Below the pieces are notes generated by a model. That model saw only the letters and a program-made list of their open reading frames with translations, was not told the origin of the DNA and searched no databases. Below are positions 1 through 11,929 of a stretch of 64,000 nucleotides of DNA, piece after piece (the stretch's first letter is position 1; each line of letters starts with the position of its first letter). The DNA comes from Ursus arctos (Eukaryota > Chordata > Mammalia > Carnivora > Ursidae): contig NW_026623089.1 of the NCBI RefSeq assembly GCF_023065955.2, positions 32,208,767 to 32,272,766 of the forward strand. The letters run 5' to 3'. The translations under genes were made by a program, and so were the position numbers.

Positions 1-164
1 ATATTAGACCATGAGGTAAACCAAGAATGGATACCTTTCATACTAAGGAAATAAGACGGAAGCCTGGGTGCTTATTTCCTGGATTTAGGGGAAAGAAAAA
101 GAAAATTTTATGTTGTTTAAGTCACAACTATTTTAGGTTTTCTGTCATTCACATCCAAACCTTT

Positions 165-290
165 TCCTAACTAGTAAAGGTAAATACTATTATCACCCCC
201 ATTTTATGGATGATGCTCAGGGTATCTGAATGGCTTAGCTAAAAGTAGAGATGTAATATAACAAGGAAGCTGTAGAGAGAATTCCTGCAT
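165..290 (-). repeat. MIR SINE fragment
   Basis: Old, degraded MIR read on the minus strand. The landmark is CCCATTTTATGGATGATG followed by a gene-poor core resembling the MIR 'fraction checked, depth of digestion' region (gaggaaactgaggc equivalent). Divergence is high and edges are approximate. Bases 1-164 before it hold nothing I recognise. Confidence 0.45.
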
Positions 291-477
291 TGGAGGGAAA
301 GTTATATTCACTAAGTTGCAGTATGTCTCCAATTTTGTTTCTAGGCTAGATGAAATCTTTTGTGTCATAAAGAACAATTAAATGAGAAAAATATTAAATA
401 CAAGCACATTATTTTTTATGAGTGTAAATTTCAGAAGGAGGTGGGATTTAACAACAACAACAAAAACTATCAGACAA

Positions 478-640
478 CTATCAATTATTTATTAAGCACC
501 TGTTACATTCCAAGTTCAGAAGCAAGGTGGTTGTGAATCGGAAGATCAATAAAGCTCTGATGAAGGGGGATGTAACCTGGAACTTACAGAGAGGTAGCAA
601 TTACATGTATCCATAACCAAGAAAGAAACCTTGGGTAAAG
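478..640 (-). repeat. L2 3'-end fragment
   Basis: The antisense L2 3' end is recognisable from TTATTTATTAAGCACCTGTT (family form: tatttattgagcacctactatg), followed by a region similar to the L2 'ctgccctcatggagcttaca' stretch. It is old and diverged. Confidence 0.5.
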
Positions 641-1879
641 GGAACAGTGTAAAGATGGATAAAGAAGTAGGAAAATATAACGCATAACTATGAATTCATC
701 TGAAGTTTTTGGAGAACATTTAATCCAATCAAAGAATGTGAAAGTTGCTCAGTAATTTCACCATCATGGAAAGAAATACTAGGGCAACTGTCAAAGCTGG
801 TAATGGGATGTAATAGTCCTATTTCATCTTTGAACTTAAAGAATTTTATAGATTCACTTATAGTATCATGTATATGACAGATAAACAACCATGGCACAGT
901 TACTTATGCTTTGCTTCCCCAAAGCCCACTATGCAAAGAGATTAAAGAAAATATTTTGCCTACACAACCCCTCCTCCCTTTCTCCTTACTACAGGCACAC
1001 CCACACCCAAACCCTACAGGATGAGTCAGTCTTCACTCTTTCTTCTCCACTGAATGTCTGCTGCCCCACTCCCTCCAGACCTCCTTTCTCTGAACTATTA
1101 ACGATGGAAACTCCATAACTTAGAGAGAAACAAAGCTTTTAAAACATTCCCCAAAGGCACTGGTGTACTAATCTGGGTCCTTTTCCAAGACCCCATAGAC
1201 TTAACCCTTTGTGACTTCCACTCTCTTTATCAGAAAAGTTTCAAAGTCTGGGATGCTAGACTGGTGACCCAGACAACGCAGAGATACCCTAATCTTTATA
1301 CTTTGTGTATATTAAATACAGGAGTTAGCTGATAGGTAGATGCCAAAGTTATACATATATTTTTGAACTAATACATTGATAAGGTTGCCAATATAGTAAA
1401 ATGGAGGATCACAAAAAAAGTATGCTCATAACGGGTTAATTCTCAATTATAAAACTCACAAAGAAAGGAAATCCTCACTGTAAACATAGTCTCCGATTAG
1501 CCTGCAAATCACCCCTCTCACGCTACTGCTCTCCCAGAAATGTGGAGTCACAGACATTATTAGAACTTTAATTCAAGAGTGGAGTCAGATAGGATTGTAG
1601 CGTTGTAACACTCACAGAACTCCCTCTCCTTTGCTGTACTACAATCATGTCAAGAAATTCTGGAGTTAGGCGTATGTGCACACATACACATGCAAACGCA
1701 TACAAAGATGGATGTTTTTGATAAGAGAGATGAGAAGGGAGAAAAGTGAGCAGCAGAAGGTGGCAAGAGACCCTCCATGATTTAATCTCAGTCTATTTTT
1801 TCCAGCTTCATCACTGACCAATACCCCCAAAGAGAAGATATTTTGTCATACTGGTCTTTTTGCCACATACTGAAGCAGC
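641..1879. other. unique-looking DNA, no gene seen
   Basis: No repeat or gene is recognised in this stretch. The open frames here are at most 75 codons and lack a splice or domain context. A C-rich section around 960-1090 is merely pyrimidine-biased. Confidence 0.5.
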
Positions 1880-2479
1880 TTAGCATTAATGCTTCTGGGC
1901 ATTTCCCTTCCCACTGTTTTCTAACTCTGGTAAGACTCCTTCACCCAGATTAAATGGCGTCTCCCCTCCATAGCCCTCCCTGATACCCACTTGAAGGCAT
2001 TAATTGCTCTCATCTGTTTCTCACAGTTCTTTCTACATTTCACCAGTACAACATGTCATGAAACACTATACTGTAGTTATTGATTATATAGGACCCCTGC
2101 ATAGATTGAAAGCTTGTGAAGAACGGAGACCTTGCATCTTAAACTTAAGGAGGTTTATAGATACCCCGCACCTACATTCCTGGTATAGTATCAAGGTATG
2201 TAGTCTCAACAGACATTTTATTCTCTCCTTCTCCGTGGCTCTTTGAGCCCAATCCTTGTCCATTAGGACCTGTATTCCTTAAGAGCCTTCAGTCTCCTAA
2301 ATTCTAACCTCCTCCTGTTTCAATCCATCCCATATGATTTTCAGAAAAGTATTCCCCAAAACTTCTCAGACTTATGCCTAGGCTCAAGCACAGAAAAATA
2401 TTCCCCAAACATTCTTTTCATCATATCACTCCTTAACTTGAGAAAAAACAGAGTGCCATTTTATTTAGTACAGTAAATC
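1880..2479 (+). repeat. L2 fragments
   Basis: Several blocks resemble L2 in sense orientation: a CCCTCCCTGATACCC block (like 'ccttccctgaccacc'), GATTGAAAGCTTGTGAAG (like 'agaatgtaagctccatga'), and later TTCATCATATCACTCCTTA. The copy is old and interrupted at 2480 by a Can-SINE. Confidence 0.5.
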
Positions 2480-2731
2480 CACACCTTACCCTAATCCCAT
2501 TTTTAAAAGATTTTATTTATTTTATTTATCTTTTTTTTTTAAGATCTTACTTATTTATAGAGGGGGGGATCACAAGCAGGGGGGAAGGGTAGAGGGAGAA
2601 GTAGACTCCCCACTGAGCAGGGAGCCCGATGCAGGACTTGATCCCAGGACCCCGGGATCATGACCTGAGCCTAAGGCAGATGCTTAACTGACTGAGCCAC
2701 CCAGGCACCCCAACACACCTTACCCTAATCC
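2480..2731 (-). mobile_element. Can-SINE with 18-bp target-site duplication
   Basis: A minus-strand tRNA-Lys-derived SINE. Its head lies at the right end (GAGCCACCCAGGCACCCC) and its A-rich tail at the left. A perfect 18-bp duplication, CACACCTTACCCTAATCC, flanks it at 2480-2497 and 2714-2731. The tail contains two successive AAGATTTTATTTATTT-like blocks (2507-2560), suggesting a doubled tail or a second, almost fully truncated SINE. It inserted into an L2. Confidence 0.95.
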
Positions 2732-2759
2732 TTAAGAATATCATCAATTAAAAAAAAAT

Positions 2760-3545
2760 TCCTATAGCAGCAATGTCCACAATAGCCAAAATATGGAAAG
2801 AGCCTAGATGTCCATCAACAGATGAATGGATAAAGAAGATACGGTATGTATACATATATATGTGATATATATACACATATATATACAAAAAATATATAAT
2901 ATATACATTATATAATGGAATATCACTCAGCCATCAAAAAGAATGAAATCTTGCCATTTGCTATGATGTAGATGTTACTAGATTGCATTATGCAAAGTGA
3001 AATAAGGCAGTCAGAGAAAGACAAATACCATACGATTTCACTCATATGTGGAATTTAAGAAACAAAACAGATGAACATAGTGGAAGGGAAGGAAAACTAA
3101 AATATTATAAAAACAGAGAGGGAGGCAAACCATACGACACTTTTTTTTTTTTTAAGGTTTTATTTATTTGACAGAGACAGCCAGCTAGAGAGGGAACACG
3201 AGCAGGGGCAGAGGGAGAGGAAGAAGCAGGCTCCCAGTGGAGGAGCCCGATGCGGGGCTCTATCCCAGAACGCTGGGATCACGCCCTGAGCTCAAAGCAG
3301 ATGCTTAACGACTGAGCCACCCAGACGCCCGAAGGCACTCTTAACCATAGGAAACAAACTGAGGGTTGCTGGAGGGGAGGTGGGCAGGGGATGGGGTAAC
3401 TGGGTGATGAGCATTAAGGAGGGCACTTGATGTAATGAGCACTGGGTGTTCTATGCAATTGATGAATCACTAAATTCTACCCCTGAAACTAATAATATAC
3501 TGTATGTTGACTAAATTGAATTTAAATAAAAAATTTAAAAAAAAT
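2760..3545 (+). mobile_element. carnivore L1 3' end, split by a SINE
   Basis: The sequence runs from the ORF2 C-terminal coding end (CACAATAGCCAAAATATGG, then an equivalent of 'gaatattactcagccat') into a carnivore-type L1 3'UTR (GAGGGCACTTGATGTAATGA, TGAGCACTGGGTGTTCTATG) and ends in an A-rich tail at about 3520-3550. A TA-rich low-complexity insertion sits at 2844-2925. The Can-SINE at 3141-3330 interrupts it. No intact frame remains. Confidence 0.85.
3141..3330 (-). mobile_element. Can-SINE
   Basis: A minus-strand tRNA-derived SINE with a T13 run at the left and GAGCCACCCAGACGCCC at the right. It carries the arctoid-type AGAGAGGGAACACGAGCAGG segment. The target-site duplication is imperfect (GACACT against GGCACT). 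It lies inside an L1 3'UTR, so it is younger than that L1. Confidence 0.9.
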
Positions 3546-3549
3546 AAAA

Positions 3550-4440
3550 ATCAAGAAAAAATGGAAAGTATTTGAACTGAATGAAGTTGTTAATATCAGA
3601 ATTTGCTATAGCAGTATATACATACATACAAACCAATGACCTCTTCTTCCCTCTTAAGAAACTAGAGAAAAAAGAACAAATGAAGTCTGAAGTAAGAGAA
3701 GAAAGGAAATAAATGATATAGAGAGATTGAAATGAAAACAATAAAGAAGATAATAAAATAAAAAGCTGGTTCTTTGACAAAATCAATAAACTTGATAGAA
3801 CTTCTGATAGAACAGGAAGAAAGAAGTCAAAGAGGATCAATATTCAGGAATGAGAAAAGTGATATCACTACAGATTTTATAGATAATAAAAGGATAATAA
3901 AGGAAAGTTATGAACATTATACCCATAAATTTTACCACTCAGATGAAATAGAAAAATTCCTTGAAAGTCACAAACTACCAAAATTTATTCAAGAAGAAAC
4001 AAACTGAAGAGCTTTTAATTTATTGAAGAAATTGAATTTGCAGTTAAAATCTTCCCTAAAAAAACCCCCCAAGCAACAAAATTCCAGGCCAAGATGGTTT
4101 CACTGTGAATTTTACCAAACATTTAAAGAAAATATAATACCAATTCTACCCAAACTCGTCCAGAAAATTGAAGGAGGGAATACTTTCCAACTCATTCTGT
4201 GAGGGCAAATCTCTGCCCTGAGATCAAAAGTAAACAAAGACATTACACACAAAAAAATATAGACCAACGTCCCTCATGAGCATAGACGTAATAATTTTAA
4301 AGAAATATTTATAAATTAAACGTACCAATATATAAAAAGGTTAATACATCAGTACCAAGTGAGGTTTAATCCCTGGAATGAAAGTTTGGTTTAACATTAA
4401 AAAATCAAGTAAATTATCATATTAATAAACTAAAAAAAAA
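3550..4440 (+). mobile_element. degraded L1 ORF2 fragment (linker to early RT)
   Basis: Sense-strand L1 ORF2 sequence upstream of the reverse-transcriptase core. The open piece at 3774-4007 reads AWFFDKINK-type to KFYHSDEIEKFLESHKLP, which fits the L1 region before the RT fingers. Just after it, CCAGGCCAAGATGGTTTCAC matches the conserved 'PGPDGF' stretch. Several stops and frameshifts make it a dead copy. It ends in an A-run at 4432-4450. Confidence 0.8.
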
Positions 4441-4450
4441 AAAAAAGAAA

Positions 4451-5589
4451 AAATTCCTGCAGGGACTCTGCTTGGGATTAGTAATGTAAACTAATAAGTC
4501 AATTTGGAGAGAAATGATATTTTAACAATATTGAGGTTTCTAATCCATAAACATGATATAGCTAGCTAACACTTGAGCTTTTTCTCTTTCTCTCCACATA
4601 TGTATGAAGAATATATGTCTGGACATGCATACACACACCTATGTATATATACATATATCTTCTTGCCATTTACTATTTAATTGTGATTTAAAAGCTTTGT
4701 ATAAAACAATATCTGATATCCTCAGAGCTAATATTTAAGTTGAAATACCTTTATATTAAAACTTCCATGGACATCTAATAGTATTTTAAAAACAAAATAC
4801 TGGGAACAAAAATGTGTCCCAGAATTAAAATGGCTTTAAACTGTGTTTAGGTAAATTAACTCCTGCATGTTTCTTGTTCTTATTAATATGACATATTGTG
4901 TGATAGCTGGGCCTAGCAGCTGTCTCAGTTATGAGTGATATTTATGTCAGAGCAAACTTAAAAAAAGAAAACTCTGTAGATCCTGGGGGGATGGGGAGCC
5001 CTTCTTGACTATTTTCTGCATGTCACGGATGAAAGAGCTGCTGCATGGCCAGACAGTTTTTACAGTGCGTGTGTGCTGCTTACGGAATGCCACACAGCTG
5101 AACTGCATTTGCCCACAGGAGGCAGAGGGCAGGGGGTGAGTAAACTGGCTAGGCTGTGTAGAGGTGGTGGCAGAGTCAACCACACAGCTCTGTGGAGCCT
5201 ACACAGGAAAATCAAGTCATGCATGGTATTGCTGAATATGAACTTTCAATAAATTATTAAAATAAAGGATTATCTCATGATTCCTCAACAATTTTTGGTT
5301 CATCTGGAACCTTTCATAAAGGTGCTGAAGAGCTACCAAGGAAGTCAGACCAGAGAAGCCCAGAGAAGAGAATCTGACATTTGCTGCCACTTTGTTCCAC
5401 AGTGAATTTGCTGCTTTGAAAGTGATGGTTGAGAAGCTGAGACACAGATTACTGGTTTATTATAAACATATAACTCAGGAACAGCCATATGGAAGAGATG
5501 CGTAGGGCAAGATATGGGAAAATAGCAAGTAGCATCCATGCCCTCTCCAAGAACACCACCCTCCCCAAATCTCCACGTGTTCACCAACC
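4451..5589. other. unique-looking DNA, no gene seen
   Basis: No repeat or gene recognised. Short frames at 4947-5183 and 5345-5587 (minus, under 81 codons) show no domain, signal peptide or splice-site support. Confidence 0.5.
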
Positions 5590-6232
5590 TGGGAGCTCCA
5601 CATATATTTTCTTTAATTTATCTCCATTTTATTTTGTATTTATCTATACAGAGGTCTTGCACATGTTTTGTTAAATCTGTCCCTATGTTAGTGTTGCTAT
5701 TATAAATGGAATTATTTTATGTTTCAGTTTCCAGGTCTTTGCTGCTAGTATGCAGAAATACAATTAAATATTGTGTCTAGACAATATAATTTATACCCTT
5801 GCTAAATTCAATTATTACTTCCATAGATATTTTGTAGATGACTTAGAATTTTCTACACAGATATCCATGTGATTTTCATATAGAGAAAGTTTTACTTATA
5901 TCTTTCCAAAATGCATACCTTTTATTCTTGCCTTATTGCACTGGCAAGGATCTCCAATTATGATAACCAAATTAAGTATGAAGACTATATATCCTTGCCT
6001 TGTTCTCAGTCTTTGAGGGAGAGGATTCAATACACCACTATTTAATATGATGTTAGCTGTGTCTTATAAATGCCCTTTATTAAACTGAGGATGTTCCCTT
6101 GCATCCCTTGTTTGCTGGAAATTTTTATCACAAAAGAGTTTTGCCCAAAGGTTTTCTCCATTTATTAATATGGCTGTATGATTTTTCTCCTTGGTAAATT
6201 ATACTGATTGATTTTCAAGTATTGAAAACAAT
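5590..6232 (-). mobile_element. inverted 5' part of an L1 (RT region)
   Basis: Antisense L1 ORF2. Read on the minus strand it gives the RT region, including the palm-proximal stretch around 'ggaacatcctcagtttaataaagg' and the later block with TAAAATAATTCCATTTATAA. It abuts sense L1 sequence at about 6235 whose content starts roughly 200 bp further downstream in the element. Opposite orientation plus a small internal loss is the classic twin-priming arrangement. Confidence 0.7.
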
Positions 6233-6234
6233 CT

Positions 6235-6965
6235 CGCAGATTCATGGAAGATGGAGAGGACCTAGAGTAGCAAAATAGTTAAAGGGAGAACAAGTTGGAA
6301 GACTTACACAATCTAATTTCAACACTACTACAAAGCCACAGTAATCTGAATGGTGTGTAACTGGCGTTAAGGACAGAAATTTAGATCAATGGAATAGAAT
6401 ATCCAGAAATACAACTATACATATACAGTCAATTGGCTTTTAAACAAAAACGTAGAAGTAACTCAGTGGGAAAAGGATAGTCAATAAATGATACCTGATC
6501 CAAATAGAAAAATAATGAACATAACCACTATATCACACCATACACAGTAATTAATTCAATATGGATTATAAAGCTAAAACTAAAACCTAAAACTGTAAAA
6601 CATATAGAAGAAAACAGGAAAAATCTTTGTGACTTTGGGATACAGAAAAATTTGTTGGGACACAAAAAGCACTAACCACACCGGGGGAAAATTGTAAAAT
6701 GGACTTAATCGAAATTTTTTAAAAAATTAAATCTTTTGCTCTTCAAAAAAAGAAAGAAAGAAAGACAAAAAGACAAGCCATAGATTGGGAGAAAATATTC
6801 ACAAAACATACATGTGAAAAACTTCTGTATCTAGAATATACATAAAACTTTTATAACTCAGTAATAAGCATTTAACAACACAAGTTTTTTTAAATAGGCA
6901 AGAAACTTGAATAGATACTTCATAAAATAACATATATGAAGAGCCTATAAGCAAATTGTGACAGA
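6235..6965 (+). mobile_element. sense 3' part of the same L1 (ORF2 C-terminal half)
   Basis: Sense L1 ORF2. It starts near GGACCTAGAGTAGCAAAATAG and proceeds through TAGATCAATGGAATAGAATA and AATATGGATTATAAAGC to a region equivalent to 'gggcaaaagatttgaatag'. It is full of stops. A short (AAAG)n run lies at about 6745-6765. It stops before any 3'UTR, where a second L1 begins. Confidence 0.8.
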
Positions 6966-6984
6966 TCAACAAAATTTCTGTATG

Positions 6985-7920
6985 AAATAAATATGAAGTT
7001 CAATCCCTTCCTCACACCACACAGAAAAGTTAACTCAAAATGGATCACAAAAGGGATCCTAAGTGTAAAAGCTAAAATTATAAAACTTCTAATAGGAAAC
7101 ATAGGAGAAAATTTTTACAACCACTGGAGCAAGCAAAAATTTCTTAGACTGAACACAAAAGCACAAACCACAAAAGAAAAACAATTGATAGGCTGCAACA
7201 CAATTAAAAACATCTGCTCTTCCAAAGACAAGCCATTATTGTATGATAGAAAATATGTGTAAGATAAATATCTAATAAAGGGTCTGCATCCAGAATACAT
7301 AAAAAACTCCTACAACTCAATAATAAGTAGACAACACTACTTTTAAAAATGGGCAAAGGTTTGAATAAGCACTTTACAAAAGAATACAAATGACCTACAA
7401 GCACATGAAAAGATGTTCAATGTAATTAGTCCTCAGGGAAATACCAATTAAAATCACAATGATATAGAACTTCATACCCACTAGAAAAGCTAACATCAAA
7501 ATGACTGGCCATACCAAAGTTGGTGCAAACTTGGAGAAACTGGAATATTGTGGTGGGAATATAAATTCGTACAGCCGCTTTCGAAAACAGTTTGGCAGCT
7601 TCTTATAAAGTTAAATATACATTTACCAGATGACCCAAAAATTCCACTGGTAGAAGAAAAACAAAAGCATACATCCACAAATAGATTTGTATGCAAATGT
7701 CTTTAGCAGCGTTATTCATAACAGCCCAAAATGTTGGGAAACGACCCAAAAGTCTATCAACAGATAAATAAACCACCTGTGGTATATTCATACAATCGAA
7801 GACGCTCAGCAATAAAAGGAATGATCTCCTGATTATGTAACATATGTGGATGAAGCTTAAAAACACTGGGTTGTGTAAAAGAAACCAAGCACTCAATGAT
7901 TCGATTTATTTGAAGTTTTA
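6985..7920 (+). mobile_element. L1M ORF2 3' part
   Basis: A second sense-strand old L1 covering the same ORF2 C-terminal region as its left neighbour (CTCAAAATGGATCACAAA; CATCTGCTCTTCCAAAGAC; CAGTTTGGCAGCTTCTTATA; AATAAACCACCTGTGGTATA). The two copies differ too much to be a recent tandem duplication, so they look like separate insertions. No intact frame. Confidence 0.85.
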
Positions 7921-7924
7921 GACC

Positions 7925-8075
7925 TGTGCTAATGTAGTAGTTTCTAGCCATATGTGGCCATTTAAGTAAAAAATTAATTCAAATTAAGTAGAATTAAATA
8001 TTTAGCTCCCAAGCTGCACTAGCCACATTTCAAGTGCACAATAGCCGTATGTGGCTCGTGGCAACGGTATAAAAC
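7925..8075 (+). mobile_element. MER5A-like hAT nonautonomous DNA transposon
   Basis: A palindromic-style element with TAGCCATATGTGGCCATTTA near the left end and CACTAGCCACATTTCAAGTG plus GTATGTGGCTCGTGGC near the right end, as in MER5A/Charlie-derived copies. An opposite-orientation copy lies at 29373-29565. Confidence 0.8.
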
Positions 8076-8640
8076 AGCACAGGTAAGAGTATAAAATGGC
8101 ACAAAGAGGTAGTGGCTGCAGCATATACACTCTTCTAACTGTATACTTTACTCCCCTTCATCAGCTTTTCAAGTGGACAACAAGCTGCATTTCGATCCCA
8201 CTTGTGCTCTTGGCCAGGCACCTCCAAGCACTGAATGACCTGCTTAACTGTAGAGTATGGTGCTGACATAGCACCAGGGCAGTGGAATCATTCATTCTGA
8301 GTTTGGATCCCATCTCCATTTAACTTTGCTAAGGCTTAGTTTTTATATCTGGAACATGAGGGGGAAATAACAGTTTCTCATAGAACCTTCACAATAATCA
8401 TATAAAGTGGTAATCCCTCAAAAAATAGTACATTTTATTCTTATCATTATATCCAGAGTCATCACATACTCCTTCCTGATGTAGAATCATGCTTATTTCT
8501 TTTAAATCACCTCCCAGGACTATAATAATAAAGGCACAATAAATATTTGCTCATGTATTGTTTTGTGTAGAATATTATTTGTGTGTTAGTAGGTGGTGAT
8601 TTTTTTTTATCTCATCCAGTGCAAGAAGCTGAATTATTTG
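8076..8640. other. unique-looking DNA, no gene seen
   Basis: No gene or clear repeat recognised. A T-rich run lies at about 8601-8610. Confidence 0.45.
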
Positions 8641-9190
8641 TTAAATTGAGCTCTAAAAGTTTACTGGGTGTTAGCACGTATGTGCAGGGGACTACATGAC
8701 TTCACAAAAAGAGAAAGGTATAATCCTTGCCCACAGGAAAATCATTTGCTATTACAGAGCCATAAAGAAAAAACTTAGGATATGAGCTAGTATCATAAAA
8801 TACTGAATAATAGGCAGGCAGCTAACAAGTGAGAGAATCGTTTAATAGTGTGTGTACTAATTGTGCAACTGATAGAAAGTGCAGATAAGAAATGGCAGAA
8901 ATCAGCACGCACTTAAGTCTTTACAGTGAAGACTTCCTGGAGAATGTCATAGTCTTTGAAGAGGACTCTGGCCTGGGAAGTGAGGCCAGGGAGAAAATGG
9001 AGGAGAGAAGGAGTTCTGGCCATGTCTTGGAGATGGGATGGAGGATTGTGGGTTGACTGGCATGTGGAGGTTACCCTGTCCTCGCTAAGCACAATGGCAG
9101 CAGAGGCAGTAGAATCATCCTGGATAGGTGCTGGAAAGTTCTTGTATCAGGTCAAGGCAGACATTTTGGAAGCCTTGCAATGAAGGGGAA
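8640..9190 (-). repeat. probable L2 fragment
   Basis: Resembles antisense L2: GTTTACTGGGTGTTAGCACG near the start, TATAATCCTTGCCCACAGG (like 'aatccctgccctcatgg'), and later a GACTTCCTGGAGAATGTC block typical of the internal L2 region. Strongly diverged. Confidence 0.45.
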
Positions 9191-10589
9191 GAGAAAACTG
9201 GGAAGAACCCAGAGCTACTTCTTTGAAGCCCTTGTATTACCCATTCTATGCGTTAAAAATATAACAGGCTTCCCCAAACAGCCAACTGCCACCATTTAGC
9301 TAGGGTACCTATAGCTCATATTATAGGCAATTTTTAATTAGTTGATAGTTTGCAATATCAACACACCCATTCGACTAAATGTTCTTTTTTTCAAACTGGT
9401 ATTCTATAAGTCATTCCTCAATTAATGTAATTGTCTTTCCAAAGAATTAAAAATACATGTGATGAAAACGAACTCACTCTGGATGAGATAAACATAATAG
9501 AACTGCTCTACTACCCTAACACATTCTCACATTACAGTCTCTCAGTAAAATGATCCTGATTTAATCAAAATAGGATATGATTCAGCTCCTGCAAACTCTT
9601 TTCTTCATGGCTATGCTTCTTGATCTCCCTCCTACCTGGTTCCCCCACATCTGATACCTAACCTACATTTCATCATCTCACGAGTAAAACATTTTCCAGA
9701 CTAAATAACTCTCCAGTTTCATAGAGGCTCTCCCATAAAGCCCTAACAGATGGAAAGCATTTTAAATCCACATACTTAATGCATAAGATAACCATTTCTA
9801 GTGATTTTTAAAAAATATTTGCATTATATTTAACACCATACCAATGAAGGTCTTCAGAGGTGCTCTGGTCAACAAGCTTAAAAATAATTCCTGTTCCTTA
9901 TGGATGCCTACCAATGACATCAAATTCTGGGTGAAAGCCCAAGCCAACAGCTGACAAACAGCTAATATTATTCTAATGGCTTGTTTTCAGTAGGTTCAAA
10001 ATGCAAATAGAGTACCTCATTAACACTCAAAGTTCATTTTAGCTGTGCCTCTGATTTATCACTAAGAAGTCATCACCCAAAAGGGAGAAGAAATATTATT
10101 CATACTTTTTACCTAATCGAAAAGAAAACGAAGCAAGTAAGTTTTTGGGTTTTGCTGTTGTTGCTGTTTAATTTTTTTTCGTCTCTAAGGCCAATACCTT
10201 GGCACTTATGCTATTTTTCAGAGCAGTGTAACCCAAAGTACAGAGCTGTTTGCAGAGTCCACAATCTGAAGCAAGCAAGGTTGCTCTGACCTGCATTACC
10301 AGCTTTCAGGACATTCATGAGCCTCTAACAGGTGATGGAGGGCAGGGGGTACCCAGGGAGGGTGAGGATATCCAGGGAGAAGCAAGGAGCCATGAGAGGG
10401 CCAATCTCAACACCTGGAGGTGTGGGCTCCTCAGTAAATCGATGATGTCATATGACACTTGGAAAGGTAGACTTCATTTCTGTTACGACTATATCATATT
10501 TTGTTACCACTATTCCAAGTATCAGCTATGATTTTTATGAATTCCAGGGCTAAAAAAACAAAGCAAGTTTTGGCAAGAGTGTTGTACCA
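9191..10589. other. unique-looking DNA, no gene seen
   Basis: No recognisable gene. Frame 10250-10531 (93 codons, plus) shows no known domain and is not supported. Confidence 0.5.
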
Positions 10590-10870
10590 CATTCTATACT
10601 GTTTAACAAATAACACATGTTATATTTTTCTGATTATAAAAGTAACAGATTTACTGTAGAAAATCTGAAAAAATCTGATAAGCATAAAGTAGAAAACATG
10701 AGGTAAGATCATTAGGCAAGTCCTAATTTTCTTATAACTTCCTTCCAGGTTTTCCCCCATGAACATACATCTTTTACAGAACCGAAACTATACTGTATTC
10801 TCCATTTTTATCCTGCTTCTTTTAATATTATATTGTCCAAAGGATAAGTTTGGACATAATGAAATCTATA
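10590..10870. repeat. possible old interspersed repeat
   Basis: The text TATAAAAGTAACAGATTTAC, then GTAGAAAATCTGAAAAAATC and CCTTCCAGGTTTTCCCCCAT, follows a pattern seen in an ancient mammalian interspersed repeat (probably an L1M 3' region). I cannot assign the family firmly. Confidence 0.3.
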
Positions 10871-11049
10871 TAAACATCAACACTCCCTTTCCCAATGTTC
10901 TGAACATTATTTTAAAAAGGAGGAGATCGTGGAAAATGCCCCCCCTGAAATCATGCCTAAACTCACCTGTTCAATATATTTGTAATACTGTCCTATCCTT
11001 GGAGTACAGTAACTTCAAGATTACTCAATCTTTCTTGCAAGGGCTGGTC

Positions 11050-11145
11050 AACCAAAGGGTACGATTCATTCATTCACTTATACAACAAAAAATTTTTGAA
11101 CACCTAACTCTGTGCCAAATCCTATGCTAAGCACTAAGTACAAAT
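11050..11145 (-). repeat. L2 3' terminus
   Basis: ATTCATTCACTTATACAACA, then CTCTGTGCCAAATCCTATGC, is the antisense L2 terminal signature (attcaacaaatatttattgag...tgtgccaggcactgtgcta). Confidence 0.7.
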
Positions 11146-11289
11146 GGTCCATAAAACTACTGATTCTAATTGAAATTTATCAAAGAGATATAGGCTAGGT
11201 TCAGGTGATATTTTATAATATTAAACTAGGCCAAATGGAGCCATGTTTGAAGGTGATCTAATCAAAACCAGACTCTTCAACCCACCAAT

Positions 11290-11640
11290 TTGACACTCAC
11301 CTCAGCCAGCGTGGTCTGGTCTGCTGCTCCCTGAACCTGCCTATTCACCCCCACTTTTGTGTCCTGTTCATCACTCCTGAGACCCCTCTACCAGAGCCAC
11401 ATTCTATTTAGGAAGCCTTTTTGACCAGTGACTATGAGACTCACTCTCAAACTACTATTTCACCAGCCATCCAGAACATTCTTTACACAACCTTAGTTGC
11501 CCTTGTTCCAAAGTGGGGTGGTGGTAAGTATCTGGGATGGGTGGTGGTAAGTATCTGGGACAGGTGCCAGAGCCTCATTTTCTTAATTATTTCCCACAGC
11601 TAAGCACTACATGCATTACTATTAATCAGGAATTTCTTCA
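11290..11640 (+). repeat. probable L2 fragment
   Basis: Sense L2-like landmarks: GGAAGCCTTTTTGACCAGTG (like 'gaagccttccctgaccacc') and later a GCACTTATC-type region. A 23-bp tandem duplication lies inside it at 11516-11561. Confidence 0.45.
11516..11561 (+). repeat. 23-bp tandem duplication carrying two splice-donor-like sites
   Basis: Two adjacent units (11516-11538 and 11539-11561) differ only at the last base. Each contains GGTGGTAAGTATC, a good match to a 5' splice-site consensus (G|GTAAGT). Near identity points to a recent replication-slippage event. Confidence 0.9.
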
Positions 11641-11929
11641 CATGAATCCATCTCTGAAAAGATTTTTCAAGAAAAACATTTTACCCGATATTGCTGCAGG
11701 CATATCTATATATTTCCTATCCTGACTAATAACGTTGGTTGCTTTCCTACAGTGGGATGACAGCGAAAGACAAAACACTTTTGGAATAGCAAATTTTGAT
11801 CCACTCTACCCATAACTCCTCAAGAATATAGAACTGCCCTGTGTAAAGCAGTCTTCTGGGTCAGCTCATCACCTCTTGGCCACATCAAGACCTGAGAACG
11901 TCCACGCGAGGCACCCATCTGAGCATCTC

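Noticed and set aside
3139..3342. Clean target-site duplication for the SINE at 3141
   Set aside because: Flanks agree only over a short, imperfect stretch, so no duplication is claimed.
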